Assembly: GCA_023423065.1 (NCBI GenBank)
Contig: JAFAGC010000012.1
Coordinates: 1 to 64,000, forward strand
DNA from: Pseudomonadota bacterium
Lineage (GTDB): Bacteria; Pseudomonadota; Gammaproteobacteria; Steroidobacterales; Steroidobacteraceae
Direction of reading: 5' to 3'
Length of the DNA stretch: 64,000 nucleotides
Position 1 is the stretch's first letter. Each line of letters starts with the position of its first letter. Shown in pieces: positions 1-9,569 of this stretch. The translations under genes and the position numbers were made by a program. Below the pieces are notes generated by a model that saw nothing but the letters and a program-made list of their open reading frames with translations, made no database searches and was not told the origin of the DNA.

Positions 1-11
1 GGGGGCGCGGG

Positions 12-36
12 CCCCCCCCCCCCCCCCCCCCCCCCC
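12..36. repeat. 25-base C homopolymer
   Basis: An uninterrupted run of 25 C, flanked by G/C-only sequence, sits at the very start of the window, about 115 bases upstream of the first gene. Such a run is either an assembly or contig-end artefact or a true slippage-prone tract. Nothing else is visible in positions 1-151 apart from an in-frame TAG at 95-97 and a GGAGA ribosome-binding site just before the TTG at 152. Confidence 0.8.
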
Positions 37-151
37 GCCCACCCTTTCGAAGGGCCCTGGAAGGCCTAGCTATCCCACCGGCGGGCGCATGCAGTAGGAT
101 CGCGCCCCCGAAACGCGTGGTGGCCACCGCACGGATCGCTGGAGAAGTTCA

Positions 152-3100
152 TTGCACGCCGAAGCAGCACCCCGTCTTGGCCGCGTTTTCGTCGGCCGTT
201 CACGCGAACGCGCGGCCCTGGCCAGCGCGCTCGAAGCCGCGCAGGGCGGCCGCGGCACGTTGTGCCTCGTGAGCGGCGAGCCGGGCATCGGCAAGAGCCG
301 GTTGCTCGCGGAATTCGCCAATCTCGAGCCGCAATCCGAGGTTTGCATTCACTGGGGATTCGCATGGGAGGCCGGGGGAGCGCCTGCCTACTGGACGTGG
401 ATACAGGTACTGCGCTCCATCCTGTCGCACGACTGCGGACGTGCGGCGCTCGAACAACAGCCGCATCTCGCGGCGCCGATCGGCGAACTCGTACCCGAAC
501 TGCTGCCCGATGCCGCCGGACGCGGAGCGCAACTCGAACCCGAACAGGCGCGCTTCAGGCTCATGGATGCCGTGTCGAGCCTGCTCGTGTCGGCCGCCTC
601 GCATTCGCCGCTGGTGCTGGTGCTCGAAGACCTGCACGCGACCGACGCCGATTCGCTCGCGCTGCTCGAATTCGCGATGCGCCAGCTGCACGCCTCGCGC
701 GCGCTCGTCATCGGCACTTTTCGCGACGCGGAAATCCAGCGTCCGCGCATCGGCAACATCATCACGCGGCTGCGGCGCGGCGCCATCCAGCTCGGCCTGC
801 GGCGTCTCGATCGCGATGAGGTCCGCGAATACGTGGCGGCCTCGACCGGCAGCCGTCCGCTCGAACAGCAGGTCCGCGAGTTCGCGACGCTCACCGAAGG
901 GCATCCCCTCTATCTGGCCGAGGTCGTGGAACTCTGCCAGGCGCGCGGCAATCTGCGCCAGGCGCCCGCGAGCATGCGCATGGCCATTCTCGAACGCGCC
1001 GCCGATCTGCCGCCGGCGACGCGCGAACTGCTGGGAATGGCCTCGGTGCTTGGCCGCAGCTTCCATCCCGCGGTTCTCGCGGAAACCATCGGCTGCGATG
1101 CCGCCGAACTGCAGGAACGCCTGCGGCCCGCGCTCGATTCGCATCTGCTGGAACTGGAATCGTCGGGCAGCCTGCGTTTCGAGCACATGCTGGTGCGCGA
1201 GGCGTTTCATGAATCGCTGTCGCCCGCCGAGCGGCGTGCGCTTCACCAGCGCGAAGCACAGCGCATGCAGTCGCGCGCCGATCCACACGCCGTGCTGCCG
1301 TGGGCCGCGTTGGCGCAGCACCTCGAAGAATCGGGCGACGACGCGCGCGAGCAGGCCGTGGCGGCGTGGCGCCGCGCCGCGCAGGAAGCCGAGACCCGCC
1401 ACGCATTCGACGACGCGGCGGTCTGCCTGAGCCGGGCGCTCGCCGCGCTCGGCAACCAGAAAGATCATCCGTCGCTCGGCAGACTGCTGCTCGAACTGGC
1501 GGCGGTGCAGATCCGCGCCGGCGATCTCGACGCCGGCCGCCGCAACAGCGCCGAGGCGTTCCACATCGGCGAGGCGCGCAACGACGTCGAACTACTCGCG
1601 GACGCCGCCCTCACGTACGGCAACATCTTCACGTTCGGCAAGGTCGATCCCCGGCTCGTGAACCTGCTGCGCACCGCCCTCGGGCGCATGCCGGAGAGCG
1701 ACACGGACCGGCGCGCACGCCTGCTGGCGCGTCTCGCCGGCGCGATGCAACCCGCGGCGGACCCGGCCGAGCCGGCCGCGCTGGCACGCGAATCGATCCG
1801 GATCGCCCGCGCGAACGGCGACGAGCGCACGCTGCTCCGGACTCTGCGCAGCGCGATCTCGGCGCTGATGGACCTGGGCGATCCGGTCGAGCGGCTGGCG
1901 CTCAACCAGGAGTACGTGCGTCTGGCGCGCCAGCTCGGCGACGTGACCGAGTGCATGCGCGGGTACATGCGATCCTCCGTCGACGCGATGGAACTGGCGG
2001 ACGCCGCGATCCTCGACGAGGCCATCGAGCAATGCGAATCGGTCGCGGGGCAACTGCGGCTGCCTCACTACCAGTGGACCGCGGCCGCGCTCGTCGCGAT
2101 GCGGGCCACGACTCGCGGCGACTTCGCACAGGCCGAGGCCGCGCTGTCCCGCGCGCGTCACTTCGCCGAACGCGCGCAGGACACGAACGCGAGTTTCACG
2201 CTGCTCGTGCAGCAGTTCGAGCTCGCTGCCATCACCGGCGACCAGGTCAGGCTCGCGGACCTGTTCGCGCAGCTCGAGCGCCAGTGCGCCAACCTTCCGC
2301 AGGCGGAGCTGTATCTCAAGCCCAACCTGCTCGCGACCGGCGTGACCGCGCTCGGACGCGCGCCGGATCCCGCCGCCATCGACGAGACGTTCCTGAGGAA
2401 CATCATCCGCTTCTCGGACATGGGCGCCTTGTCCAGCGTCGGCGAGTACCTCGTGGCGGTGCGCGACGAGCGGCTCGCGCGCATCGCGTACGACTCCATC
2501 GCACCGTACCGCGAGCGCTGCGGCCACTGGGGACTGATGGGCCTGCGCTGGATGGGCCCGATCGCACGGGGCCTGGGACATCTCGCGGCATACGTCGATT
2601 CCATGCGCGCCGCGCACGAGCACTTCGAGGCCGCGCTGCGGATCGCGCGCCGCATGAATGCGCGCCCGTGGATCGCGCGCATCTCGGTCGAATGGGTGGA
2701 GGTGGCGCGCCAGGCGGGGGAGGATCTGCCCCGCTTCGCCCAACTACTCGGCGAGGCGCGCACCATCGCCGCGGAACTCGGCCTGTTCTCGCTCGAAGAG
2801 CGGATTCGCGCCTGCGAGAGTCCCGCGGCGCACGGCGCTCCGGCCCGCAAGCCGGAGGAAACCGCGATCCCGGCGGCGGGGTCGCCGGTCGTGGAATATT
2901 TCCGCCTGGCGCGCGACGGCGAAGTGTGGGTGTGCGCCTGCGAGGGCCGCGAGTTCCGGCTGCGCGACAGCCGCGGAATGCAGATGCTCGCGCAGCTCAT
3001 TTCCATGGCGGGCCGCGAGATCCACGTGCTCGACCTCATGGGCTCCTCGCCCGAAGGCGAGGTCGTCGATGCCGGCGACAGCGGAGAGGTGCTCGACGAA

Positions 3101-3415
3101 CGCGCGCGCCGCGACTATCGACAGCGCCTGGAATCGCTGCGCGCCGACATCGAGGAAGCCGAGAGCCGCAACGACGTGGCCGCCGCCGAGGCCGCCCGCG
3201 AAGAGTTCGAACTGCTGAGCGCGGAGCTGGCGCGTGCCTTCGGCCTCAACGGGCGTGCACGCCGCGCCGGCTCGAATGTCGAACGCGCGCGCGTCAACGT
3301 GCAGCGGCGGCTCAAACATGCAATGGATCGCATCAGCCGGGAATGTCCCGCGGCCGGCCGCCACCTCGAATGGGCGGTGCACACGGGCTCGTTCTGCAGC
3401 TACCAGCCCCGCTGA
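152..3415 (+). CDS. AAA_16 (MalT/LAL-like) signalling ATPase without a LuxR domain
   Basis: This 1087-residue protein is a STAND/AAA_16-type ATPase. A P-loop GEPGIGKS lies at residues 42-49 and a Walker B-like LVLVLEDLHATD near residue 160. A long helical, TPR-like middle follows. The C-terminal ~180 residues hold a small conserved domain and a charged coiled coil, and end in HTGSFCSY. Such proteins act as cytoplasmic ATP-dependent signal sensors. The architecture recalls LAL regulators, but I see no C-terminal LuxR helix-turn-helix. The start is fixed by an in-frame TAG at 95-97: TTG 152 is the first usable start, with GGAGA six bases upstream. It is followed 81 bases later by a TTC38-like gene on the same strand. 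The ligand and output are unknown. Confidence 0.85.
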   Translation: MHAEAAPRLGRVFVGRSRERAALASALEAAQGGRGTLCLVSGEPGIGKSRLLAEFANLEPQSEVCIHWGFAWEAGGAPAYWTWIQVLRSILSHDCGRAALEQQPHLAAPIGELVPELLPDAAGRGAQLEPEQARFRLMDAVSSLLVSAASHSPLVLVLEDLHATDADSLALLEFAMRQLHASRALVIGTFRDAEIQRPRIGNIITRLRRGAIQLGLRRLDRDEVREYVAASTGSRPLEQQVREFATLTEGHPLYLAEVVELCQARGNLRQAPASMRMAILERAADLPPATRELLGMASVLGRSFHPAVLAETIGCDAAELQERLRPALDSHLLELESSGSLRFEHMLVREAFHESLSPAERRALHQREAQRMQSRADPHAVLPWAALAQHLEESGDDAREQAVAAWRRAAQEAETRHAFDDAAVCLSRALAALGNQKDHPSLGRLLLELAAVQIRAGDLDAGRRNSAEAFHIGEARNDVELLADAALTYGNIFTFGKVDPRLVNLLRTALGRMPESDTDRRARLLARLAGAMQPAADPAEPAALARESIRIARANGDERTLLRTLRSAISALMDLGDPVERLALNQEYVRLARQLGDVTECMRGYMRSSVDAMELADAAILDEAIEQCESVAGQLRLPHYQWTAAALVAMRATTRGDFAQAEAALSRARHFAERAQDTNASFTLLVQQFELAAITGDQVRLADLFAQLERQCANLPQAELYLKPNLLATGVTALGRAPDPAAIDETFLRNIIRFSDMGALSSVGEYLVAVRDERLARIAYDSIAPYRERCGHWGLMGLRWMGPIARGLGHLAAYVDSMRAAHEHFEAALRIARRMNARPWIARISVEWVEVARQAGEDLPRFAQLLGEARTIAAELGLFSLEERIRACESPAAHGAPARKPEETAIPAAGSPVVEYFRLARDGEVWVCACEGREFRLRDSRGMQMLAQLISMAGREIHVLDLMGSSPEGEVVDAGDSGEVLDERARRDYRQRLESLRADIEEAESRNDVAAAEAAREEFELLSAELARAFGLNGRARRAGSNVERARVNVQRRLKHAMDRISRECPAAGRHLEWAVHTGSFCSYQPR

Positions 3416-3496
3416 GGGGGCGCTCGTGGGACACGGGGGAACAATGTTCCTCGTCCCGTCACGCCTGATAGGCAAGGAATGACACTGGAGCCCCAC

Positions 3497-4846
3497 ATGA
3501 AACTCGTCGATCGATATGGCAATACCGTTTCCGCCGGAAATCGCACGGCGCTGGACCTGTACGACCGGGCGGTCTCGCAGTTCGCCATCTACAGGACGGA
3601 TCCGATGGCGACCATCGACGAGGCCCTGAGCACCGACCCCGGCTTCGTCATGGGGCATTGTTTCAAGGCCGGGTTGCTCGCCACCACCAGCGAGCAGGGT
3701 TGCGAGGCCGGCATCGCCGCGACTCTCGATGCCGCGGACCGGCACATCGGACATGCCCTCGAGCGTGAGCGAATGCACCTCGGTGCGGCGCGCGCCTGGC
3801 TGAACCGCGACTTCGCCGGCGCGGCCAAGCTCTACGGGGACATCTGCGCCGAATATCCTCGCGACCTCCTCGCGCTGCAGTACGCCCACCTGCTCGACTT
3901 CCTGCTCGGCAACTCGACGATGCTGCGCGATCGCCCGGCGCAGGTGCTGCATGCGTGGAACGACCTCGACGCGCAACGCGGCCAGGTCCTCGGCATGTAT
4001 GCCTTCGGCCTCGAGGAATGCGGCGCGTACGACGATGCCGAGGCACTCGGCCGACGCGCGGTCGATCTCAATCCCGCGGACGTGTGGGCGGTCCACTCGG
4101 TCGCGCACGTGTATGAAATGCGCGGCCAGACGCGCGCGGGCATCGACTGGATCAAGAACACGTCGTTCGGCTGGAGCGAGCACAACTTCCTCGCCTTCCA
4201 CAACTTCTGGCACCTCGCGCTTTATCACCTCGACAACTGCGACTACGGGTCGGCTCTCAACGTGTACGACTCGCACGTGCGCCCCGTGTCGACCCGCGTC
4301 GCGGGCGAAATGGTGGATGCGTCGGCGATGTTGTGGCGGCTGCGGTTGCGCGGCGCCGATGTCGGCGATCGCTGGAACGAACTGGCCGCGAGCTGGGAAG
4401 CGCTCGGCGACGCAGGCTACTACGCCTTCAACGACGTGCACGCGCTCATGGCCTTCCTGGCGACCGGCAGCGATCGCCAGGTCGCGCGCATCGTCGCCGC
4501 GCTCGAGTCGGCGGCGCAACGCACCGACACGAACGGCATGATGAGCCGTGAAGTGGGACTGCCCATGGCGCGCGCGTTGTGCGCGTTCGAGGGACGCGAC
4601 TTCGAGGTCACGATCGACGAGTTGCAGCGCATCCGTGCGCACGCGCACCGCTTCGGCGGCAGTCACGCGCAACGCGACCTGCTGCACCTCACGGTCACCG
4701 AGGCCGCGCTGCGTGCCGGCCGCCGCTCGCTCGCGAGGGCGCTGGTCGAGGAACGCCTGTCGCGCAAGCCGCGCAACGACTTCAACATGGCGCTGCTGAC
4801 GCGCGCGCGCGGACTCGCCGCGGAAGACCAGATGCGGGTGGCGTGA
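3497..4846 (+). CDS. TTC38-family tetratricopeptide repeat protein
   Basis: The ~449-residue protein matches the tetratricopeptide repeat protein 38 family. Its signature region reads HSVAHVYEMRG, followed by HNFWHLALYHLDNCDYG. The family is soluble, all-helical and of unproven biochemical role, and it usually runs 430-470 residues. I chose ATG 3497 because GGAG lies 7 bases upstream. The alternative ATG at 3479 is six codons earlier and has AAGGAA directly abutting it. It probably shares a transcript with the upstream ATPase (gap 81 bases), which suggests a TPR partner for that sensor; this is inference. It ends 12 bases from a convergent response regulator gene. Confidence 0.85.
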   Translation: MKLVDRYGNTVSAGNRTALDLYDRAVSQFAIYRTDPMATIDEALSTDPGFVMGHCFKAGLLATTSEQGCEAGIAATLDAADRHIGHALERERMHLGAARAWLNRDFAGAAKLYGDICAEYPRDLLALQYAHLLDFLLGNSTMLRDRPAQVLHAWNDLDAQRGQVLGMYAFGLEECGAYDDAEALGRRAVDLNPADVWAVHSVAHVYEMRGQTRAGIDWIKNTSFGWSEHNFLAFHNFWHLALYHLDNCDYGSALNVYDSHVRPVSTRVAGEMVDASAMLWRLRLRGADVGDRWNELAASWEALGDAGYYAFNDVHALMAFLATGSDRQVARIVAALESAAQRTDTNGMMSREVGLPMARALCAFEGRDFEVTIDELQRIRAHAHRFGGSHAQRDLLHLTVTEAALRAGRRSLARALVEERLSRKPRNDFNMALLTRARGLAAEDQMRVA

Positions 4847-4858
4847 CGAAACGCTGGT

Positions 4859-5536
4859 TCAGTGATGCGGCTGGGCCGCATTGCCCAGGGAATCGCGACC
4901 CTGATTCGCCGGCATCGGACGTACGGACATGTCGATGCCGGCCTCGTGCGCCATCTCGCCGATCTGCGCCGCGGAGCGCACGCCGAGTTTCATCGTGATC
5001 GCCGTGCGATGCAGTTTCACGGTGCGCTCGTGGATCCCGAGCCGCGCGGCGATCTGCTTGTTCATGCTGCCGCCCAGCACGTAGCGCAGTACTTCATCCT
5101 CGCGCGGCGTCAGGCGCGCGAATCGGCGCCGCAGCTCCGCGGCATACTGCCGCGCCTCGTGCGCGTCCCGGTCGCTTGCGAGCGCGTTGCGGATCGCCTC
5201 GAGCAGCACTTCGCATTGGGCGCTCTTCTCGAGGAAGTCCACGGCGCCGTCGCGCATCGCGTGCACGGTGCTCGGGATGTCGGGCCGTCCGGTGAGGAAC
5301 ACGATCGGCAGCACGACGCCCACCTGGGAAAGCTCGGCCTGCAACTCGAGCCCGCTCATGCCCGGCATGAACAGGTCCGTCACGATGCAGCCGCGATCGT
5401 CCGGCGAGATGCAGTCGAGCAGTAGTTTGGCCGCGTGGAACGTGCAGACCGGGATGCCGGCGACGCGCAACATGCGCGACTGCGCCAGCAGGAACGACGG
5501 ATCGTCATCGACCAGGAATACGGTTGCCGAACTCAT
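4859..5536 (-). CDS. FixJ/NarL-family two-component response regulator
   Basis: The protein has 225 residues. An N-terminal receiver domain has the acidic pocket DDD at 10-12, the phospho-acceptor Asp54 (IVTD) and the conserved Lys in FLEKS. A LuxR-type helix-turn-helix follows, containing LTPREDEVL and MNKQIAARLGIHERTVKLHR. It should bind DNA when phosphorylated. Its ATG overlaps the stop of the upstream kinase (ATGA at 5533-5536), so the two are probably translationally coupled and form a cognate pair. The target genes are not evident. A tail of about 25 residues follows the HTH. Confidence 0.92.
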   Translation of the reverse strand: MSSATVFLVDDDPSFLLAQSRMLRVAGIPVCTFHAAKLLLDCISPDDRGCIVTDLFMPGMSGLELQAELSQVGVVLPIVFLTGRPDIPSTVHAMRDGAVDFLEKSAQCEVLLEAIRNALASDRDAHEARQYAAELRRRFARLTPREDEVLRYVLGGSMNKQIAARLGIHERTVKLHRTAITMKLGVRSAAQIGEMAHEAGIDMSVRPMPANQGRDSLGNAAQPHH

Positions 5537-7371
5537 GCCGCCTCCGCCGCGGGAATCGTGAAGCGGAACGTCGCGCCGCCACCCGGATTGTTCTCGGCCC
5601 AGAAGCGGCCCCCGTGCGCCTCGACAATAGTGCGCGAGACCGCGAGCCCCATCCCCATGCCGTGCGACTTGGTCGTGAAAAACGGTTCGAACAGCCGCGG
5701 CAGCGTGAGCGGCGAGATGCCGGCGCCGGTATCGATGACCGCGAGTTCGACCGCGCGTCCGGAACCCGGGCGCGCAGCGACGCGTACGATGCCGGGCGAT
5801 CGCCCGGCCGCCTCGGCGATGGAATCCATCCCGTTGATGATGAGGTTGATGAGCACCTGTGAGAGGTGCACACGGTCGCCCGAGACCGGCGGTAGTCCGG
5901 ATTCCACGGCGCATTCGATCGTGACGCGTTTCGCCACCGCGTCGGGGCGCACCAGCGTGCTCACATCGCGCACCAGCCCCTCCACCGCGATGGACTCGAA
6001 ATCGAGATGCCGGCGCTTGAGCAGGTTCTTCATGCGCGCGATCACTTCCGCGGCGCGGCGATCGTCGCCGTGGATGTCCTTCACGATGGCGCGCAGCTCC
6101 TCGAGATCGGGTGCGTCGCTCCGGAGCATCATCTCGGCCGCCTCGGAGTTGCGCAGGATCGCGGCGAGCGGCTGACTGATCTCGTGGGCCAGCGCCGATG
6201 CGAGCTGGCCGAGCATCGACACGCGTCCCGCATGGGCCAGGTTGCTGCGCAGCTCGCGCGATTCCTCCTGCGCTATCCTGAGCGTGGTCACGTCGCGCAA
6301 TACGCCGCGCAGGAGCAGTGGGCGACCCGCCGAATCGCGATCGAGCCGGCCACGCGCGGCGACCCAGCGCACGACGTCGCCGGGAAGGCACACGCGGTGT
6401 TCGATCTCGTAATCGCGTCCATGCTCCAGCAGGTCGTCGATCGCGCCGCGGACTCGCTCGGCGTCGTCGGGATGTATGCGCTCGCCCAGTCGCGCCGCCT
6501 CTTGAACATTGCTCTCGTCGTCGATGCCGAACAGGGACCGCGATTTCGCGGTCGTCCACAGCCGATTGGCGCGGATGTCCCACGACCAGAGTCCGAGGCC
6601 ACCCGCGCTGGCGGCCAGCTCGAGGCGGCGCTCACTCTCGGCCAGCTCGCGCGCCAGCCGCGGCGCGCGGATGATGTCGCGGCTCAGCTCGAAGGCCATT
6701 GCGCACAGCGTCACCGCGAACGGCAGCGCGATCATGATGGGGATCCGCAGTTGTCCCCAGATCATCAGTTGCGTGAGTCCGATGGAAATCGCCACGAACG
6801 AGAGCAGGCTGCCGCCGACCACGGCTGCGCGACGGCGCGAATCCCGGTCGCCGCGGCGCCACAGCGCGGCCGTCGCATCGATCACGAACGCGGTGAACAG
6901 CAGGTTGGCGAGCACGGGCAGCCATTGCCACGAACGGGTGACGGCGTCTCCCACCACCGAGATCGTTTCGCCCATGAACGGAACCCGGGCGATGCTGTCG
7001 ACCCGCTCGAAGTTGAAATTCGGCTCCACCGCGAAGTTCATGAAGAGGATGAACGTGCGCAGCGCGATGATGACGCCCGCGAGCCAGGCGCGCCCGGTGC
7101 CGAAGTACACCAGTACGAAGACGATCTGGCCGACGATCGTGAAATAGATAGGGACCTGGCACCAGCGTACCCACCAGGCCCATTCTTCGGCGGAACGGGC
7201 ATACATCGAACCCAGCTCCGTCGGGACGATGGCCGCGATCGAGAACGCGAGCAACGCGAAGCAAAGATTCCCCCACGAACGCCGGTCCATGGTCCAGGCG
7301 AACAGGTGCACCAGCCCGAGCAGCAGCGCGGCGGCGGCTGCCATCGACCAGAGAACCGTCACGTAGCTCAT
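5533..7371 (-). CDS. membrane PAS-domain sensor histidine kinase
   Basis: The protein has 612 residues. The N-terminal ~230 residues contain about seven hydrophobic segments. A PAS domain (about 245-365) with a PAC-like end precedes the HisKA motif ALAHEISQPLAAI, phospho-acceptor His396. The C-terminal HATPase carries NLIING, DTGAGI and GMGMGLAVSR. The order matches FixL-type kinases with a membrane sensor in front. It autophosphorylates and should signal to the FixJ-like regulator whose start overlaps its stop by four bases. The integral-membrane sensor suggests a membrane-soluble or membrane-state signal; the ligand is unknown. Confidence 0.92.
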   Translation of the reverse strand: MSYVTVLWSMAAAAALLLGLVHLFAWTMDRRSWGNLCFALLAFSIAAIVPTELGSMYARSAEEWAWWVRWCQVPIYFTIVGQIVFVLVYFGTGRAWLAGVIIALRTFILFMNFAVEPNFNFERVDSIARVPFMGETISVVGDAVTRSWQWLPVLANLLFTAFVIDATAALWRRGDRDSRRRAAVVGGSLLSFVAISIGLTQLMIWGQLRIPIMIALPFAVTLCAMAFELSRDIIRAPRLARELAESERRLELAASAGGLGLWSWDIRANRLWTTAKSRSLFGIDDESNVQEAARLGERIHPDDAERVRGAIDDLLEHGRDYEIEHRVCLPGDVVRWVAARGRLDRDSAGRPLLLRGVLRDVTTLRIAQEESRELRSNLAHAGRVSMLGQLASALAHEISQPLAAILRNSEAAEMMLRSDAPDLEELRAIVKDIHGDDRRAAEVIARMKNLLKRRHLDFESIAVEGLVRDVSTLVRPDAVAKRVTIECAVESGLPPVSGDRVHLSQVLINLIINGMDSIAEAAGRSPGIVRVAARPGSGRAVELAVIDTGAGISPLTLPRLFEPFFTTKSHGMGMGLAVSRTIVEAHGGRFWAENNPGGGATFRFTIPAAEAA

Positions 7372-7524
7372 ATCCCTCGCGCGCCGTCCGATGCGGCTGT
7401 GCGTTCGCGATTACATGGGCTCCGGCGTGGGTCGGTAAATAGAGCTTGTGGCCAATGGCGTGTTGCGCGAACGCCTATCTTCCCGGGTTCGCGAGAGGGC
7501 CAACCCTTGAGGGTGCGCTTCGGG

Positions 7525-7890
7525 TCAGGCTATCGCGCGCCGGATCGCCGCGACGATCTGCGTTGCGGAGTCCGTCTTGCGGAAGAATCCCGCGCAACCG
7601 GCGCGCATTGCTTCCGCCCTTGCCGACGGATCGTCGAACGCCGTGATGTAGATGACCGGCACGCGTGAGCCGTCCGCGACGAGCTTCTGGTGCAGTTCGA
7701 TGCCCGTCATGGCCTTGAGCCGGATGTCGACCAGCAGGCATTCGAAGTGCGAGAGCAGGGGATCCGCGAGGAAATCCTCCGCGGACGCGAACGCGATCGG
7801 GTGGAAACCGGCTTGTTGCAGCAACCTGCCGAGCGAGCGCCGGACGCTTTCGTCGTCGTCGACGAGCGCGATGTACTTGTGACGCGCCAT
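7525..7890 (-). CDS. stand-alone response-regulator receiver domain
   Basis: The 121-residue protein is a receiver domain only. It shows DDD at 11-13, phospho-Asp55 (LVDIR), Thr in ITAF and the conserved Lys in FFRKTD. There is no output domain. It lies 153 bases upstream of the membrane kinase gene on the same strand, and so could be a CheY/Spo0F-like phosphate sink or adaptor for that pair. The sequence resembles FixJ receivers more than CheY. Whether it is co-transcribed with the kinase is not certain. Confidence 0.9.
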   Translation of the reverse strand: MARHKYIALVDDDESVRRSLGRLLQQAGFHPIAFASAEDFLADPLLSHFECLLVDIRLKAMTGIELHQKLVADGSRVPVIYITAFDDPSARAEAMRAGCAGFFRKTDSATQIVAAIRRAIA

Positions 7891-7955
7891 GCGCGGCCCC
7901 TACTCCGCCCACCGCGCCTGGAGAAAGTATTTCGTCATCTGCTGTCGGCTCCGGA

Positions 7956-9569
7956 CTACGAGGCGCCCACCGGCGCGATGACGGGGTTTTCGGGCTGACC
8001 CTCGAAGTGCGGCGTCATGATCTGCACGCCCGCCGCGGCGAACGCATCGAGGATCCGCGCGTTGAGTTCCGAGCGCACCGCCAGCCGGTCCTCGGCCCGT
8101 TCGAGGTTCACGTCCAGCTGATAGGTGACCGAGAAATCGGAGAGCTCCCACTGCAGGACCCGCGGGGGAGGTTCGCGACGCACGCATCTCGTCTCGGACG
8201 CGGCCCGCAGCAACAGCTCGTTCACCTGCCGCCAGGGCACGTCATAACCGATCGACAGTCTCAAGCCGAACATCGCGCCGGCCCCCTCGCCCAGACGCGT
8301 GTAGTTCACGAGCCTCCCGGACGTGATGACGGAGTTCGGCACGACGATTTCCTCGCGTTTGATCGTGCGAAGCTTGACGGCGAGCGAGCCCATCTCCGTG
8401 ACGACACCTTCGGTGTCGCCAATCGCGACGAAGTCGCCGATCCGGAAGGAGCGCGAATAGAGGACCGCGAGTCCGCTGATCCACTGGCTCACGAGCCCGG
8501 TCGACGCGAGCGACAGACCGACGCCGAACACCACGCTGAAGGCCTGGAAAATGAGGTTGTTGGCCCACGGCAGCAGTGGATAGGCGATCACGACCCCGAG
8601 AGCCCAGACGAACCAGACGGCGATACGCCGCGTCGCGCGGGCCTGCTCCACCTGCAGCCAGCTCACGGCACGCACGCCCTGCTCCACTTCGGCCAGCAGG
8701 CGCGAGATCCACACGGCGACCGCGCGGGTCACGAGCAGTACGGCGATCACGAGCGCGAGCGACGGCAGCCAGCGCACGACCGACAGCAAGCCGGAGGCGA
8801 GGTTCTCGCGCAGGTAGGCGCCCAGGCGGTAGCCGAGCGGCGCCGAGTACGGAAACTGCTGCAGGACGAAGACGACTAATAGATAGACGATCGCGACGAT
8901 GATGCCCCAGCCGACGACGCGCAGCAGCGCGCGTTCGAGCGTCGCGAGCGTCGGCACGATGTCGACGCCGGCGACGACGAGGTTCAGCCTCTTCAGGAAC
9001 GCATCGAGCCTGCGGACGCCGCCCTCCTGGAGCTTCCGGACCAGCCAGCTGATCGCGATCACGGCCAACGTCGCGAGCACCGAGAACCCGATGCCGCGGA
9101 ATATCACCGACGGATTTCGCTGCTCGGCCTGCGCCATGAGCGCGGCGCGCAACTCGCCCTCCGCGCGCCGGACCAGCTGCTCGAGCGTATGGCCGGACTC
9201 GGGATCGACGTCGCCCTGCACGACGCCGAACACTGCCTGACTACCAACCGATACGATCCATCCGTGGTCGCGTCCGACCGTCGCCTCGGCCGCCGTTACC
9301 GGCTGCACGCGTTCGTGATCCGCAAGCGCATCCAGGCGCCGTTGTGCGTTGGCGAGCCGCTGCGCCGGCCCGTTGCCGCCGACTACCGCGCGGAACGTCA
9401 CGATGTGACGGTTCCACAACGTGAGCGTCTCCGGGTCCGGGCCGACGGCGGCCGCGGCCGTGTTCAGCCACGCAAGCACCAGCATCGCGAAACACGTGCC
9501 GGCCCTCCGCCAGGAATGTGCTTCGATGCCGCCGCTCTCGCTACTTCTTTCTCCCCACCTGAGGCGCAT
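7956..9569 (-). CDS. MscS-family mechanosensitive ion channel
   Basis: The ~537-residue protein carries an N-terminal export signal or membrane segment (AMLVLAWLNTAAAA) and a ~170-residue periplasmic region. Several transmembrane helices follow, then the MscS core: a pore-lining helix with VGLSLASTGLVSQWISG, the beta domain FRIGDFVAIGDTEGVVTEMG, and VVPNSVI. MscS channels release solutes on hypo-osmotic shock. ATG 9569 has GGTGGA 7 bases upstream and overlaps the glutaminase stop by 29 bases; an inner ATG at 9485 is possible. It is the last gene of the amidohydrolase/porin/glutaminase cluster. Confidence 0.88.
   Translation of the reverse strand: MRLRWGERSSESGGIEAHSWRRAGTCFAMLVLAWLNTAAAAVGPDPETLTLWNRHIVTFRAVVGGNGPAQRLANAQRRLDALADHERVQPVTAAEATVGRDHGWIVSVGSQAVFGVVQGDVDPESGHTLEQLVRRAEGELRAALMAQAEQRNPSVIFRGIGFSVLATLAVIAISWLVRKLQEGGVRRLDAFLKRLNLVVAGVDIVPTLATLERALLRVVGWGIIVAIVYLLVVFVLQQFPYSAPLGYRLGAYLRENLASGLLSVVRWLPSLALVIAVLLVTRAVAVWISRLLAEVEQGVRAVSWLQVEQARATRRIAVWFVWALGVVIAYPLLPWANNLIFQAFSVVFGVGLSLASTGLVSQWISGLAVLYSRSFRIGDFVAIGDTEGVVTEMGSLAVKLRTIKREEIVVPNSVITSGRLVNYTRLGEGAGAMFGLRLSIGYDVPWRQVNELLLRAASETRCVRREPPPRVLQWELSDFSVTYQLDVNLERAEDRLAVRSELNARILDAFAAAGVQIMTPHFEGQPENPVIAPVGAS

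Noticed and set aside
200..1564. 454-codon open frame antisense to the ATPase gene
   Set aside because: Its composition (Arg, Ala, Gln-rich, low in hydrophobic blocks) and mirror position are typical of a GC-rich shadow frame; the plus-strand gene has clear Walker motifs.
2744..4687. 647-codon minus frame across the TTC38-like gene
   Set aside because: No domain is recognisable; it is antisense to two genes with strong family motifs and lacks a ribosome-binding site.
6007..7668. 553-codon plus frame across the histidine kinase gene
   Set aside because: Antisense to a kinase with an intact HisKA/HATPase; its product is rich in Arg, Glu and His with no fold pattern.
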